DNA of 23,465 nt, from the NCBI GenBank assembly GCA_900546355.1, contig URCM01000045.1, forward strand, positions 1 through 23,465. The letters are read 5' to 3'. Origin of the DNA: an uncultured Bacteroides sp. GTDB taxonomy: Bacteria; Bacteroidota; Bacteroidia; Bacteroidales; Bacteroidaceae. Position numbers and translations under genes: made by a program. The notes under the pieces were generated by a model that did not search any database, had not been told where the DNA came from, and saw only the letters and a program-made list of their open reading frames with translations. Below are positions 23,403 to 23,465 of the stretch, in pieces; position 1 is the first letter of the stretch, and the number at the start of each line of letters is the position of its first letter.

Positions 23403-23465
23403 ACCTCTATTATAGTCAATCAGAAATGGATTGCGAAAAATCCGTTAATCCTTTATATTGAACAC

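Overview
The window looks like chromosomal DNA from a Bacteroidales bacterium, most likely Bacteroidaceae (Bacteroides/Phocaeicola type). Reasons: promoters match the Bacteroidetes pattern TTTG - about 20 bases - TAnnTTTG; start codons lack Shine-Dalgarno sequences; glycolysis uses a long pyrophosphate-dependent phosphofructokinase; and the proteins are of typical Bacteroidales types. Species was not determined. No rRNA, tRNA, CRISPR array, prophage, transposase or conjugative gene was recognised. Apart from a probable toxin-gene remnant and an odd repeat-rich intergenic stretch, this is housekeeping DNA.

Layout. Bases 88-3301 (minus strand) hold the start of a histidine operon, hisG-hisD-hisC. 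It is preceded at 3331-3508 by a promoter, a 14-codon His-rich leader peptide and a terminator/antiterminator pair, i.e. a ribosome-mediated attenuator. A TPR protein gene and glnS follow at 3538-6859 (minus). Bases 6994-9882 (minus) encode a large secreted protein whose amidase-like fold is split by a golvesin/xanthan-lyase-type domain. Bases 9883-10605 are non-coding and contain a promoter, a GC-rich hairpin, inverted and direct repeats and an AT palindrome. Bases 10606-11441 (minus) hold two overlapping genes, a small hypothetical protein and a lysophospholipid acyltransferase.

Bases 11657-15962 (plus) hold the pyrophosphate-dependent phosphofructokinase with its terminator, a membrane-anchored GH25 muramidase, the tail of a RelE-like toxin behind a consensus promoter, a YccF membrane protein, and a FemAB/GNAT-like protein. 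The last ends at a large hairpin shared with the converging efflux operon. Bases 16075-21796 (minus) encode a complete tripartite RND efflux system: periplasmic adaptor, inner-membrane pump and outer-membrane channel lipoprotein. A divergent ThrE-type amino-acid exporter occupies 22017-23402.

How the genes relate: the his genes carry out the first step, the transaminase step and the terminal oxidation of histidine synthesis. Their leader appears to sense histidyl-tRNA through His codons. The efflux genes form one transcription unit that assembles into one machine. The muramidase and the amidase-like protein both point to cell-wall turnover but lie in separate units. The most informative element is the his attenuator. 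I did not find evidence for a wholly new multi-gene system.
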